This document shows positions 35,386-44,818 of a stretch of 64,000 bases of DNA, piece after piece. Source of the stretch: an uncultured Duncaniella sp. Lineage in GTDB: Bacteria; Bacteroidota; Bacteroidia; Bacteroidales; Muribaculaceae. The notes beneath the pieces are model-generated. The model had not been told where the DNA came from and made no database searches. It was given only the letters and a program-made list of their open reading frames with translations. The position numbers and the translations under genes are program-made. Every line of letters begins with the position of its first letter. Positions within the stretch are counted from its first letter, which is position 1. The stretch is taken from contig CAJTJG010000008.1 of assembly GCA_910576785.1 (NCBI GenBank), positions 1 through 64,000 of the forward strand, in the 5' to 3' direction.

Positions 35386-36571
35386 CGAACAGCTTGAGGC
35401 GGTAGAGATCTGCCTTGTGCGCAATATACCATTCGCTTTATTCTCCCATCCCGGTGAGAAGACATGCCGGTTCATGGCCGCTCCTCCCGATAATGACGGA
35501 GGTAGCCATGCTTTTATCGAGGATGATGTGACATGTACCATCGATCGGTCTGATTCGATGGACACGTTCTATATAAGCACATTCTGTGCCGATGAGCCAT
35601 ATACTCCGGGAGTGCGTGCCGTATGGAAAGAGTCGAATATTGTTGCGCTGGCCGCGCACAGTGAATTGCCTGAATATTCCAGATCGGACGTCCTTCCTTC
35701 GCTCATATCCACCCGGAGGGGATCGTATGACAAGGCCATTGGCATGATGACCGCGCGTGTGCGCAAGCTTGGGGGCAAGGTTGTCTTGTCACGCATGGAA
35801 TCGGTGTTCAGCCCAAGGAAAGTCATTGAGGTGGCTGAAGACTATTTCAACAGCAATCCCCAGACATTCCGCTATCTGTGTCAGACGCCCGAGACCGGTC
35901 TGTGGCTCGGGGCTACCCCTGAACTCCTGCTGCGGGGCGACACCACCAGCGGACGTGTCAGCACAATGGCTCTGGCCGGTACACGATCCAATGATGATGC
36001 CGGCGAGTGGGATGACAAGAACATTGCCGAGCATGAAGTAGTAGCAGATTATATCGTATCCGTGCTTGAGGAAAGGGGCGTCGAGGTAGAGCGCCACACC
36101 AGGCGAGAACTGGTCTTCGGTCCGGTAAAACATCTGTGCACACCAATCACAGGCAACGGATGCCAGGACATACCTGATCTCATTGCGCATCTCAATCCTA
36201 CACCGGCAGTGCTTGGAGTTCCACCGGCCATGGCTCTTGCAGAAATTGATGTCTGCGAGACACACCGCCGCCGTTGCTACAGCGGTGCGGTGGGTACGCG
36301 TGAGGATGACCGGTATATCTCATATGTAAATCTCCGTTGTGCTTTCGCTGCACCGGCCAGACTGTCCGGCTGTGACGGATATGTCTACAATCTATATGCC
36401 GGAGGGGGTATAATGCCTGACTCTGAAGCCGACAGCGAGTGGGCCGAGGCCGATGCCAAGATGTCGGCGCTGCGCTCCATGATAGCACGCGGTCTATCCG
36501 CGGAATCGGTGATCATCAATCCGCGTGGAGCACAGTTTTATCCCAACGTGTCACAGAATCACACACTCTGA
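35366..36571 (+). CDS. menF: Isochorismate synthase
   Basis: Chorismate-binding enzyme that makes isochorismate for menaquinone synthesis. The 401-residue chain has a variable N-terminal half and a C-terminal catalytic half with LALAGT-like MALAGTRS, HLNPTPAVLGVPP, CYSGAVG and LYAGGGI. Anthranilate or aminodeoxychorismate synthases have a longer, different N-terminus, so isochorismate synthase fits best. The start overlaps rimO by 20 nt. The usual partner menD is not next to it, and the following genes are SGNH hydrolases. Confidence 0.85.
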   Translation: MMKLISDEQLEAVEICLVRNIPFALFSHPGEKTCRFMAAPPDNDGGSHAFIEDDVTCTIDRSDSMDTFYISTFCADEPYTPGVRAVWKESNIVALAAHSELPEYSRSDVLPSLISTRRGSYDKAIGMMTARVRKLGGKVVLSRMESVFSPRKVIEVAEDYFNSNPQTFRYLCQTPETGLWLGATPELLLRGDTTSGRVSTMALAGTRSNDDAGEWDDKNIAEHEVVADYIVSVLEERGVEVERHTRRELVFGPVKHLCTPITGNGCQDIPDLIAHLNPTPAVLGVPPAMALAEIDVCETHRRRCYSGAVGTREDDRYISYVNLRCAFAAPARLSGCDGYVYNLYAGGGIMPDSEADSEWAEADAKMSALRSMIARGLSAESVIINPRGAQFYPNVSQNHTL

Positions 36572-36590
36572 ATATCCATTATCGAAAAAA

Positions 36591-37967
36591 ATGAAAAAAG
36601 GAAGACCTTTAATCATCATATTTCTTGCTCTTGTAATAGTCACTATTCTCTCCCTGCTTCCCCTCTCGAAGTGGACGGGTGGCCGTGTCAAGGACTTCTC
36701 GTTGATCAGTGATATCCTCAAGGAAGCCGGTATCATGGAGCGCTCGCCCGAGGCTGAGCAGATAGACCCCGAGCTACTCAAGGCCATGGAGGAGGCCGAG
36801 GCCCGCAATCCTCTCACAGCAAGCGATTCAGTGCTTTCACAGCCTATAGATACGATAATCCATCCCGCTAAGACGCCACGCAGTGGTGATCTCGTTGTGA
36901 TCGAGGACTATACAACCGATGGCGTCGGTCTTGTGCAGTTCAGCCATGCGGTCAGTTCCGGAGCCCTTGCACGCGTTGCCGTGGTTGGCGACAGCTACAT
37001 AGAAGGCGACATTTTCACTCAGGATCTCAGAGCCAGTCTGCAGAACGCATATGGAGGGAGTGGTGTAGGTTATGTCAGCATGCACAGCGACTTTCCCGGG
37101 TTCCGTAGGTCTGTGAAGCAGGGGGGCAACGGCTGGAAGACATTTATGGCCAACAAAAAGGCTGAGAGCCGCTATCTTGATCTTGCCGAGCAGTATTCTA
37201 TCCCCACGGGCAACGCTACAGCTACATATGAAGGTACGGATGCTTTTCCCACCACCTCATGCTGGACACGTTCACGCTTCCTGTTCATAGCTCCTGATGA
37301 TTGTGTAATCAATGTTAAAACAGCCGGAGGCGAGTGGCAGGAGCGCAATATAACGGCTTCCGATACCGTTCAGTGCATAGAGGTGGCAGCTCCCACATCC
37401 GGTTTTGAGCTCAAGACGTCCTCCACATCACTTGTGGGGCTTGGAGTGTGGCTCGATGCCGACAGCGGTGTGAGTCTCGACTGTATGTCATCGCGTGGAT
37501 TCTCCGGTATCACACTTACCAAGGTCAATGCGGGGCTTTGCCGTCAGATGGCTCCATATGTGGACTACAGCCTCATAATCCTTGAGTTCGGCATCAATGC
37601 CATGAGTGCATCGCAGAAGGATTATTCCGTGTACTGCAATCGCATGGTCGATGTGATAAATCACGTCAGACGCTGCTATCCGCGTGCGGACATCCTTGTG
37701 ATGGGTGTCGGTGACCGCGGTGAGAAGCGTGGCGGTGTCGTAAGATCCATGTCGACAGCGCCGGCCATGATATCGGCCCAGCGCGATGCTGCACGTCGTG
37801 CCCATTGTCTTTTCTGGGATACGCGCGAAGCCATGGGCGGAGAGGACGCGGTGGTGGAATGGAGCGATGCCGGTCTCATCAACAAGGATTATATCCATAT
37901 GACCCACAAGGGTGGCGCACGTCTTGCCGGTGAGCTATTCCGTGCCATCCAAAACAGCATGAAATGA
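36591..37967 (+). CDS. Membrane-anchored SGNH/GDSL hydrolase-family protein (first)
   Basis: A 458-residue protein with an N-terminal membrane anchor (about 7-25) after ATG 36591. The longer frame to 36525 has no signal and overlaps menF. A catalytic-looking block I VAVVGDSYIEGD places the Ser near residue 133, block III is EFGINAMS and the Asp/His pair is in DYIHMTHKGG (about 433-436). Such SGNH proteins next to MBOAT transferases act in O-acetylation or deacetylation of exported glycans, as with AlgJ/AlgX and AlgI. The substrate is unknown. It overlaps the second SGNH gene by 4 nt. Confidence 0.8.
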   Translation: MKKGRPLIIIFLALVIVTILSLLPLSKWTGGRVKDFSLISDILKEAGIMERSPEAEQIDPELLKAMEEAEARNPLTASDSVLSQPIDTIIHPAKTPRSGDLVVIEDYTTDGVGLVQFSHAVSSGALARVAVVGDSYIEGDIFTQDLRASLQNAYGGSGVGYVSMHSDFPGFRRSVKQGGNGWKTFMANKKAESRYLDLAEQYSIPTGNATATYEGTDAFPTTSCWTRSRFLFIAPDDCVINVKTAGGEWQERNITASDTVQCIEVAAPTSGFELKTSSTSLVGLGVWLDADSGVSLDCMSSRGFSGITLTKVNAGLCRQMAPYVDYSLIILEFGINAMSASQKDYSVYCNRMVDVINHVRRCYPRADILVMGVGDRGEKRGGVVRSMSTAPAMISAQRDAARRAHCLFWDTREAMGGEDAVVEWSDAGLINKDYIHMTHKGGARLAGELFRAIQNSMK

Positions 37968-39367
37968 AACAGACCGCACGTAAAATACTGCTTTTGATCG
38001 CCACACCGTTCATTGGTGCCGGGATTGTATACAGCCAGACCGCTGTCACCACTCCTCAGGCAGCTGATGATGAGGAGGTGCTTGGCGAGGAGATCGTGTC
38101 AAGCGAAGAAGATGACGAGACTGAACTTCGCGAGAGTATTGTCCTGATACCCGAAGAGGCCGATGATATAGATATTCCCATCCCGTCGTTTATCAACAAG
38201 GGTGCCAACCATATAATATTCAACGGAGCTGACTGGGGTGGACTGCGCAAGGCATTCACATCTTCAGCTTCATCGCCTGTGTCCATAGTTCATATCGGCG
38301 ACAGCCATATCCAGGCTGACATCAGTTCAGGCACCACAAGAGAGCTGCTTCAATATGACTTCGGCAATGCCGGACGCGGCTTGATCACCCCATTGAAGCT
38401 GAGCGGCACCAACGAACCCACCAACTACTCGTTTCAGAGCCGTAATTCGTGGATCCCCAATAAGCTCATGAGCAATTCGTGGCGGCAGACCGTGGGATTC
38501 ACCGGTACATCCATTCGTCCGGCCACATCATCGGGCGAACTCACCCTGTCCACTTCCGAGCGCGATGATTATAATCCTTTCAGCTCCGTGATCATATTTC
38601 ATGCCGGGCGTCTGTCTGTCAATGGAGTCAGAGGGTCACAGGGACAGAAACTGCAATTCCGTGCTATCCCATCGAGGGATTACACACATATCATACTTCC
38701 CTCGCAGGAAACAAAGATCAGTGTTGATTTTTCGTCGGCCGGTGATCTCACAGTGTTCGGCGCATCGCTGTCAGGCGATCGTCCGGGTGTGTTCTACCAT
38801 GCTATCGGAAATAACGGTGCGGCTTACGACACATACAACCGTATAGGTAATGTAGGCGCCGGATTGAACCCTCTGCAGCCGGATCTTGTTATAATATCGC
38901 TTGGCACCAATGAGGCTTTCGGCCGTTTTGACTCGCGCTCATTCACGCGTGCAGTAGACAATCTTGTCAATAATATCCGCACCTCCAATCCCGATGCTCT
39001 GATCCTGCTGACCACTCCCATGGAATGTCAGCGTAGTGTGACCACTACCAAGAAGGTTACTGTGCGAGGCAAGAAGCGCCGCAACGGTCGCCGTGGCAAG
39101 TCCCGTACAGTGAACCGCAAGGTTAAATCCTATGCAGTCAATACTAAGATCGCGCCCATCCGTCAGGCCATACTCGACTATGGCAAGGAGAACGGGATCG
39201 CTGTCTATGATTGGTATACTGTGGCCGGAGGAAACGGAGCAAGCAGCTCGTGGATATCAAACAACCTCTTTGCTGGTGACCGTGTGCACCACACCCACAA
39301 AGGTTACAATCTTGAGGGTCGACTGCTCTACGAAGCCATAATGGATGCCCTTCGCACCGTCAATTAA
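37964..39367 (+). CDS. Secreted SGNH hydrolase-family protein (second) with basic insert
   Basis: A 467-residue protein with a signal peptide ending near VYSQ. After an acidic low-complexity stretch (about 33-60, rich in Glu and Asp), block I is VHIGDSHIQAD (Ser near 113), block III is ISLGTNEAF and the Asp/His pair is in DRVHHTHKGY (about 439-443). A strongly basic insert, KKVTVRGKKRRNGRRGKS and flanks, lies at about residues 362-388, just before the C-terminal catalytic block. This is unusual for the family. Its function as an acyl-transfer partner of the MBOAT protein is inferred from the tight gene order. Confidence 0.8.
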   Translation: MKQTARKILLLIATPFIGAGIVYSQTAVTTPQAADDEEVLGEEIVSSEEDDETELRESIVLIPEEADDIDIPIPSFINKGANHIIFNGADWGGLRKAFTSSASSPVSIVHIGDSHIQADISSGTTRELLQYDFGNAGRGLITPLKLSGTNEPTNYSFQSRNSWIPNKLMSNSWRQTVGFTGTSIRPATSSGELTLSTSERDDYNPFSSVIIFHAGRLSVNGVRGSQGQKLQFRAIPSRDYTHIILPSQETKISVDFSSAGDLTVFGASLSGDRPGVFYHAIGNNGAAYDTYNRIGNVGAGLNPLQPDLVIISLGTNEAFGRFDSRSFTRAVDNLVNNIRTSNPDALILLTTPMECQRSVTTTKKVTVRGKKRRNGRRGKSRTVNRKVKSYAVNTKIAPIRQAILDYGKENGIAVYDWYTVAGGNGASSSWISNNLFAGDRVHHTHKGYNLEGRLLYEAIMDALRTVN

Positions 39368-39429
39368 GAATTTGTCATACTCACTCCTTCTCTTCTCTTA
39401 TTTTCCGGACTTTGGAACAGATTATTTCC

Positions 39430-41019
39430 ATGCTCAGAGACCTTCCGGTCAATATCATTTCCTTTCTCGAGAATATCGGCATTGATATCGCGAGACTGCT
39501 TGATGTGCTCGCATATGACGCTCGTCAGCCGCTGCTGTTCAACACTGGACTTTTCCTGCTGCTGTTTGTCGGTTTCATGGTGATATACCATGGACTTAAA
39601 TTCTGGCGTGCCGGCAGGATGATTTTCACCATCCTTTTCTCGCTTTATTTCTACTATAAGTCATCGGGCCTTTGCTGTCTGATCCTGATCGGTGTGGCCG
39701 CGAGCGATTTCATACTCGGGCTGTCAATGGAGCGGGCTTCGCTTATCAATGGAAGAGCACGCGGGATGGTAATGAAATTCATATTGCTGCTCAATGTGTT
39801 GACTAATGTAGGGATGTTGCTGTACTTCAAGTACTTCAATCTGCTGATCGACACGTTCAATCAGTTTATGTCCGCACGTATTGATATAATAAATGTCATA
39901 CTTCCCGCAGGTATATCTTTCTTCACATTCCGCTCCATAAGTTATATTGTGGATATATACCGTGGTGACATCAAGGCTTGCCGCAATCCGTTGGACTATC
40001 TGTTCTTCCTCACATTCTTCCCCCCGCTTCTGGCCGGACCTGTGGTGAGGGCCAAGGATATGCTTCCGCAGATCAAGGGCAATCCTGTGGTGACACATGA
40101 GATGACCGGCGAAGGTGTGTTCCTCATCATATGCGGTCTCATAAAAAAGATGGTGATAGCCGACTTCATATCCGGAAATTTCGTGGATCGTGTGTTTGAT
40201 AACCCTGCGCTCTACAGTGGTTTCGAGAATCTCATGGCTACTTTCGGATTCACCATACAGCTCTATTGCGACTTTTCCGGCTACAGTGATATGGCCATTG
40301 GCATAGCGCTACTGCTTGGCTATCGTTTCAAGGAGAACTTCAACTCTCCCTTCAAGGCTCAGAATCCTACTGAGTTCTGGCATCGTTGGCATATATCGCT
40401 TTCCACATGGCTCCGCGATTATGTATACATACCTCTCGGTGGCAACCGCTGTTCGAGACCGCGAGCCTATTTCAATCAGTTCATCACCATGGTGGTGGGC
40501 GGACTGTGGCATGGAGCTTCATGGATGTATGTCATATGGGGAGCTGTACATGGAGGTCTTCTGGTGGTCCATAAGATGATGGTGCGTCTGCTGCCGGCCA
40601 CCGTGGCGGGAGCCGGAGTGAGCGGTAGTGGCGAGGTGTTGTTATCGGCTGTGCTACAGCGGCGTCCACAGTGGCTCAGAGTGATCAACATGCTTTTCAC
40701 GTTCTGTCTCATGTCGGCCACATTCATGCTTTTCCGTGCCCGTTCACTGGAGGATTTCAGCATGATGTGGCATCAGATAGTTTCCGATTTCCACTTATCG
40801 GTGGCTCCGCAATTCGTGGAGGGATACCTTGCCATCGTCATAGCTATGCTGGCAGGCTACGTTTTGCATATGACACCGTCCCGATGGGCATCGGGCGTGA
40901 AAGCCGGGTTCATAAAGTCGCCGCTGCTTGTGCAGACCATACTGCTTGCCGCAGTAGTCTATGCGGTGATTCAGGTACGCTCGAGCGATATTGTCCCGTT
41001 CATATATCTTCAGTATTGA
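39430..41019 (+). CDS. MBOAT-family O-acyltransferase (AlgI/DltB-like)
   Basis: A 529-residue polytopic membrane protein with 10 or more hydrophobic segments. It carries the AlgI-type motif FWHRWHISLSTWLRDYVYIP (about 316-335) and the invariant catalytic His in LWHGASWMYVIWG (about 360). Proteins of this group move acyl groups from a cytoplasmic donor across the membrane to exported polysaccharide or other acceptors. I prefer ATG 39430. A TTG at 39412 would add six residues. It follows the two SGNH genes by about 60 nt and probably forms one machine with them. Confidence 0.88.
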   Translation: MLRDLPVNIISFLENIGIDIARLLDVLAYDARQPLLFNTGLFLLLFVGFMVIYHGLKFWRAGRMIFTILFSLYFYYKSSGLCCLILIGVAASDFILGLSMERASLINGRARGMVMKFILLLNVLTNVGMLLYFKYFNLLIDTFNQFMSARIDIINVILPAGISFFTFRSISYIVDIYRGDIKACRNPLDYLFFLTFFPPLLAGPVVRAKDMLPQIKGNPVVTHEMTGEGVFLIICGLIKKMVIADFISGNFVDRVFDNPALYSGFENLMATFGFTIQLYCDFSGYSDMAIGIALLLGYRFKENFNSPFKAQNPTEFWHRWHISLSTWLRDYVYIPLGGNRCSRPRAYFNQFITMVVGGLWHGASWMYVIWGAVHGGLLVVHKMMVRLLPATVAGAGVSGSGEVLLSAVLQRRPQWLRVINMLFTFCLMSATFMLFRARSLEDFSMMWHQIVSDFHLSVAPQFVEGYLAIVIAMLAGYVLHMTPSRWASGVKAGFIKSPLLVQTILLAAVVYAVIQVRSSDIVPFIYLQY

Positions 41020-41037
41020 TCATATCCACACAGTCCG

Positions 41038-41089
41038 TTTAACCAAAAAGGAGTTAAATGGGCCTGGTAGCTGGTTAAGTTGGTTTAAA
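41038..41089 (+). terminator. Possible weak terminator after the MBOAT gene
   Basis: TTTAACCAA pairs with TTGGTTTAAA (one bulge) around a 33-nt loop, followed by an A/T-rich stretch. The stem is weak and overlaps the promoter of the next gene. Confidence 0.25.
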
Positions 41090-41092
41090 TAG

Positions 41093-41123
41093 TTGAAAAT
41101 TAGGAGTATAGTTTGTAAATTTG
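41093..41123 (+). promoter_or_regulatory. Promoter of the LruC-domain gene
   Basis: TTG at 41093 and TAAATTTG at 41116 are separated by 20 nt. The start codon is about 33 nt downstream of the -7 box, so the leader is short. Confidence 0.6.
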
Positions 41124-41155
41124 ATAATCAATTACAAACCTGACCTAAATTTTTG

Positions 41156-43153
41156 ATGAACCGACCAACCATTATCATACTTCTGGCAGCATTCCTGGCA
41201 GCATTAAGTTCGTGCGAGCGGGTAACCCCGGTGAGCATAGCTCAGAAAGAGCAATATGACAGAGATTTCCTCAAGGAATTCGGACTGTTTGATTCTGATA
41301 TAGAGTGGAACGGCGCTAACCGCATATCTCTTATTTTCTCAGCCGATCTGGTTTCAGATGCCGAGCGCGTAAATGTGTATTCGGCTATGCCCGGTACGCC
41401 CGGAGCAGTCCATGTAGCGAAATTCAATGCCGGAGTGTCCCGGTATGAATTTGATTATCCCGGTCATCAAGAGGATGTCTATATCGAGATCGTGGATAGA
41501 TATGATAGTGTGATCACCCGTGGTTATCATGATATCAAGGATGGAGTGATTGAAGTAGCGCCATCCGGCATGCCTTCACGTTCGGAGGTATGTGGTGTGA
41601 TGAAGGGCGCGGAGATAGCTGACAGTATCAAATATCATTACACCGTATCCATGCTCGATCAGTATGCACACATAGGTACATCGTCTGCATTCTGGAGGGA
41701 TACCATTGGTGCGCACGACAATACTGTCGTGAGCCATCTTTCCAAGGCTTTTCATCTTGATGGTAAAGGCGATACGGAGTATAGGCAGGTGGTACACAAG
41801 CTTTCTGATCTCCTACCGATGGTAGGGCATACCCATGGCGTGTATTCCGAACAGCAGTGCAATCTTACAAAATTCTCATCAGTGCTGCATCCGGAGCTCG
41901 GAGTCAGCCTCACCACAGCCTCCGAGACTGAGATATCGCTCGACTATTTTTACGGTGCCACGGTCAAGAATGAGAATGCACTTGAATATATCTACTACCG
42001 CCGTGGAGCCACCGAGGAGGAGACATGGCGCAATATAGTCAACGCCGAGCGTTACATACTGATCGATGATGCAGGTCCGCGCGCCAATCTGCTTTGGGAT
42101 GGCACACCGCTTACCGATGGGATGGCACTTTCCACAGGTGTAATGAGGCTTGAGAACGGCTGGGGCACAGATCACGACATTTCCGCATCACGCCACAGAC
42201 TGGTGTATTTTGACGGAGATGTCCCATCCTATCGTTTTCCGGCCGATATGAATGTGGTATTTTTCATATCCATGGATGCAGACTTCTTCATGCCTTATTT
42301 TTCTCTCCCGGCCATCAATCAGAAGTATGGTCTGCAGAACTACAGGTGTCATATTGGTTCCCATCGCCATGATTCAGAGGTATCCAATGTGTTTTCAACC
42401 TTCAGGTGGGGGCGCAATCTCGTTATGGGTGTAGAGGATCTCGGTGATCACGATATGAATGACATGATGTTTTTCGTAGATGGCGACTTCAAGGAAACAC
42501 AGGATATTCCCCAGATCAATCCGGATAATCCCACCCGCCAGTCGTGGATAATAGCAGCCGAGGATATTGGACAGACTCGCGATTTTGACTTCAATGATGT
42601 AGTGTTCGGTGTGAGCCATGTGGCCGGTGAGAATCATGCCACGGTGACTGCTCTCGCTGCAGGAGGCACGCTGCCAGTCTACATACATTCCTCTTTTCCA
42701 CAGATTGAAGACGGGATAGTCCGTCCTACCGACAATCACCAGCTTATACCTCAGGGATCGGCCGATGGGGAGATACACTCCTGGTTCGGGGCCGGAACGA
42801 CCGACAAAGTAATTAACGTGCATGAATGGACCGGTCCCGGCGCTACGGTCACCGTACAGGTGCCGGAGGATTTTTCACTGGCTGGAGCAAACGATCCCGG
42901 ACATCCGTCCGACTCCAACATGGGCGGCTTCTGGATCAGTGTGATGACGAGTGACGGTGCAACCACAACAATAGGTCCGCCAGTCATCGGACCCGACCAT
43001 GACGCTCCGCAGATGTTTCTTGTGCCATCATCATGGCATTGGCCCAGAGAGGGTATCATAATAACCCGTGTGTACGACGGTTTTATCAAATGGACCCCTC
43101 GATGGTGGCTTTATCCGCTATCCGGAGATTTTGTCCGCCACGATTGGAAGTGA
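41156..43153 (+). CDS. LruC-domain lipoprotein
   Basis: A 665-residue predicted lipoprotein with lipobox LSSC (Cys20). The C-terminal half carries two acidic repeats typical of the LruC/DUF4842 domain, DHDMNDMMFFVDGD (about 437-450) and DFDFNDVVFGVSH (about 476-488). These look like calcium-binding loops. The N-terminal part is beta-rich and unrecognised. LruC domains occur in Leptospira and Bacteroidetes surface proteins without a fixed function. I start at ATG 41156 rather than the TTG directly before it. It is transcribed alone from its own promoter. Confidence 0.82.
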   Translation: MNRPTIIILLAAFLAALSSCERVTPVSIAQKEQYDRDFLKEFGLFDSDIEWNGANRISLIFSADLVSDAERVNVYSAMPGTPGAVHVAKFNAGVSRYEFDYPGHQEDVYIEIVDRYDSVITRGYHDIKDGVIEVAPSGMPSRSEVCGVMKGAEIADSIKYHYTVSMLDQYAHIGTSSAFWRDTIGAHDNTVVSHLSKAFHLDGKGDTEYRQVVHKLSDLLPMVGHTHGVYSEQQCNLTKFSSVLHPELGVSLTTASETEISLDYFYGATVKNENALEYIYYRRGATEEETWRNIVNAERYILIDDAGPRANLLWDGTPLTDGMALSTGVMRLENGWGTDHDISASRHRLVYFDGDVPSYRFPADMNVVFFISMDADFFMPYFSLPAINQKYGLQNYRCHIGSHRHDSEVSNVFSTFRWGRNLVMGVEDLGDHDMNDMMFFVDGDFKETQDIPQINPDNPTRQSWIIAAEDIGQTRDFDFNDVVFGVSHVAGENHATVTALAAGGTLPVYIHSSFPQIEDGIVRPTDNHQLIPQGSADGEIHSWFGAGTTDKVINVHEWTGPGATVTVQVPEDFSLAGANDPGHPSDSNMGGFWISVMTSDGATTTIGPPVIGPDHDAPQMFLVPSSWHWPREGIIITRVYDGFIKWTPRWWLYPLSGDFVRHDWK

Positions 43154-43161
43154 CATGTCAT

Positions 43162-43223
43162 AACACTGATACAGTTCCTGTGTCTGAGATGAAAAACGCA
43201 GACATAGGAACTGTATCAGTGTT
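43162..43223. terminator. Long bidirectional terminator between LruC gene and gadC
   Basis: A 25-bp inverted repeat (43162-43186 with 43199-43223, one G.U) with a 12-nt loop lies between convergent genes, followed by TATTTTA on the plus side. Unusually long for a terminator stem. Confidence 0.75.
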
Positions 43224-43244
43224 TATTTTACTACGGTGTCATAA

Positions 43245-44792
43245 TCAGGGGTCCGTTTTCTGTTCGGCTTCAAACTCCTCGCGGGCTTGCTTGAGCAGAG
43301 CTTGCGACTTCGGGTCGGTCTGCCAATGGAACGGTACGAAGTTGCTTGATGGATTTACCCACGATGGCTTGCGCATGGCCAGTATGATGAACGGGAGTAC
43401 TGTGAAGAGTATCACTCCTCCGAATAGGACACCATACCACACGGCTTTCGATCCCATGGCTATCTGGTCCGGTGGAAGGAAGCTCAACACGAAAGCCAGA
43501 AGTGATCCGAGGAATCCTACGCCTGCCACGATGAATAGCAGACCGTTGCCACGACGCCCGATACGGAAGGGGCGGTCGGCCTTTTTCATGGAGAAACGCA
43601 GCTTGATGACTGACATGAACATGAGCAGATATGCTATGAGATACAGCAGTACGGTGAGCTGCGAGAGTATCTGGTAGAAGCTCTGTACGGTGGGCATGAC
43701 AACAAACAGTAGTGAGAGCAGTGTCACGGCCAGTCCCTGAAGCAGGAGGATGTTTTTCTGTACACCTGCCTTGTTGGTTTTCTGGAAGAAAGGCGGCAGG
43801 AATCCGGCCTGTCCTACAGCGAGGATACCTTTGGAGGGCCCTGCAACCCATGTCAGTACGCCGGCCAGCACACCGAAGGCGAGAGCTATGGCTATGACGG
43901 GTGTGAACCAGTTCATGTGGAAGGCCTTGAAATAGTTGTCGAAGCCTACCAGAAGGCTTTGTACGAGGTTGATATCCTTGGTTGGAATGATGATGCCGAG
44001 GGCGTATGTGCCAAGCACGAAGATAAGCACGGTCACCAGCGCGCCTCCGAATACGGCCTTTGGATAATTGACTGCCGGATTGTTGATCTGGCGCACGTGT
44101 ACGCCCGACATTTCCATACCGGCATAGAAGAGGAAGATGGAGGCGGCCAGCACCACATTGTCGAAATTGCTGAAGTCCGGGATAAAATCTCCGTGGAAAT
44201 CCATCTCCGAATGGCCGCCGGAGACGAGGTAGGCCACGCCGCAGATCACGAGAATTATCACAGGAATGATTGTCCCGACAATACCGCCGATCTTGGATAC
44301 CTTACCAACCCATCCGAGGCCTTTCATGGAGATGAGCGTGGCGAGCCAATATATGGCCAGTACAACGGCCAGGGTATAATAGCGGTTTGCCGCGAGATGC
44401 GAGTCCGCTATATGGTCGAGTCCTATGAATGCGAGCGACACGGCACCGAAGGTCAGTACGGTCGGAAACCATATGGTGCTCTCCACCCATTGCAGCCATA
44501 TGCCAAGGAATCCTGCCTTGCTGCCGAATGCCTCGCCTATCCAACGGAACATACCACCCTGCTGATAGGGGAACATGGCTGCAAGTTCGGCGGCCACGAG
44601 CGATACCGGGATCAGGAATACGAGGGCCGCGAAGAGATAGTAGAAGGCCGAACTCATGCCATATTCGGCTTCGGCCGGGAGTCCGCGTAGTGACACAACG
44701 GCCACAATGTTCATTATCATCAGGGTGAAGACCCCGAGTTTGGCTCCTGATTTCACTTTTCCACCGGAGCCGTCTGGTGCTTTGTTTGTCAT
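43245..44792 (-). CDS. gadC: Glutamate:GABA antiporter
   Basis: A 515-residue APC-superfamily permease with about twelve membrane segments. It ends in a charged tail containing HWQTDPKSQALLKQAREEFE, reminiscent of the C-plug that gates GadC by pH. It would exchange external glutamate or glutamine for internal GABA. Context with glutaminase and glutamate decarboxylase makes this assignment firm. It starts 26 nt after glsA, so the two are co-transcribed. Confidence 0.9.
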   Translation of the reverse strand: MTNKAPDGSGGKVKSGAKLGVFTLMIMNIVAVVSLRGLPAEAEYGMSSAFYYLFAALVFLIPVSLVAAELAAMFPYQQGGMFRWIGEAFGSKAGFLGIWLQWVESTIWFPTVLTFGAVSLAFIGLDHIADSHLAANRYYTLAVVLAIYWLATLISMKGLGWVGKVSKIGGIVGTIIPVIILVICGVAYLVSGGHSEMDFHGDFIPDFSNFDNVVLAASIFLFYAGMEMSGVHVRQINNPAVNYPKAVFGGALVTVLIFVLGTYALGIIIPTKDINLVQSLLVGFDNYFKAFHMNWFTPVIAIALAFGVLAGVLTWVAGPSKGILAVGQAGFLPPFFQKTNKAGVQKNILLLQGLAVTLLSLLFVVMPTVQSFYQILSQLTVLLYLIAYLLMFMSVIKLRFSMKKADRPFRIGRRGNGLLFIVAGVGFLGSLLAFVLSFLPPDQIAMGSKAVWYGVLFGGVILFTVLPFIILAMRKPSWVNPSSNFVPFHWQTDPKSQALLKQAREEFEAEQKTDP

Positions 44793-44818
44793 TGCGATGC
44801 AAGTTTATCGGATGTATA

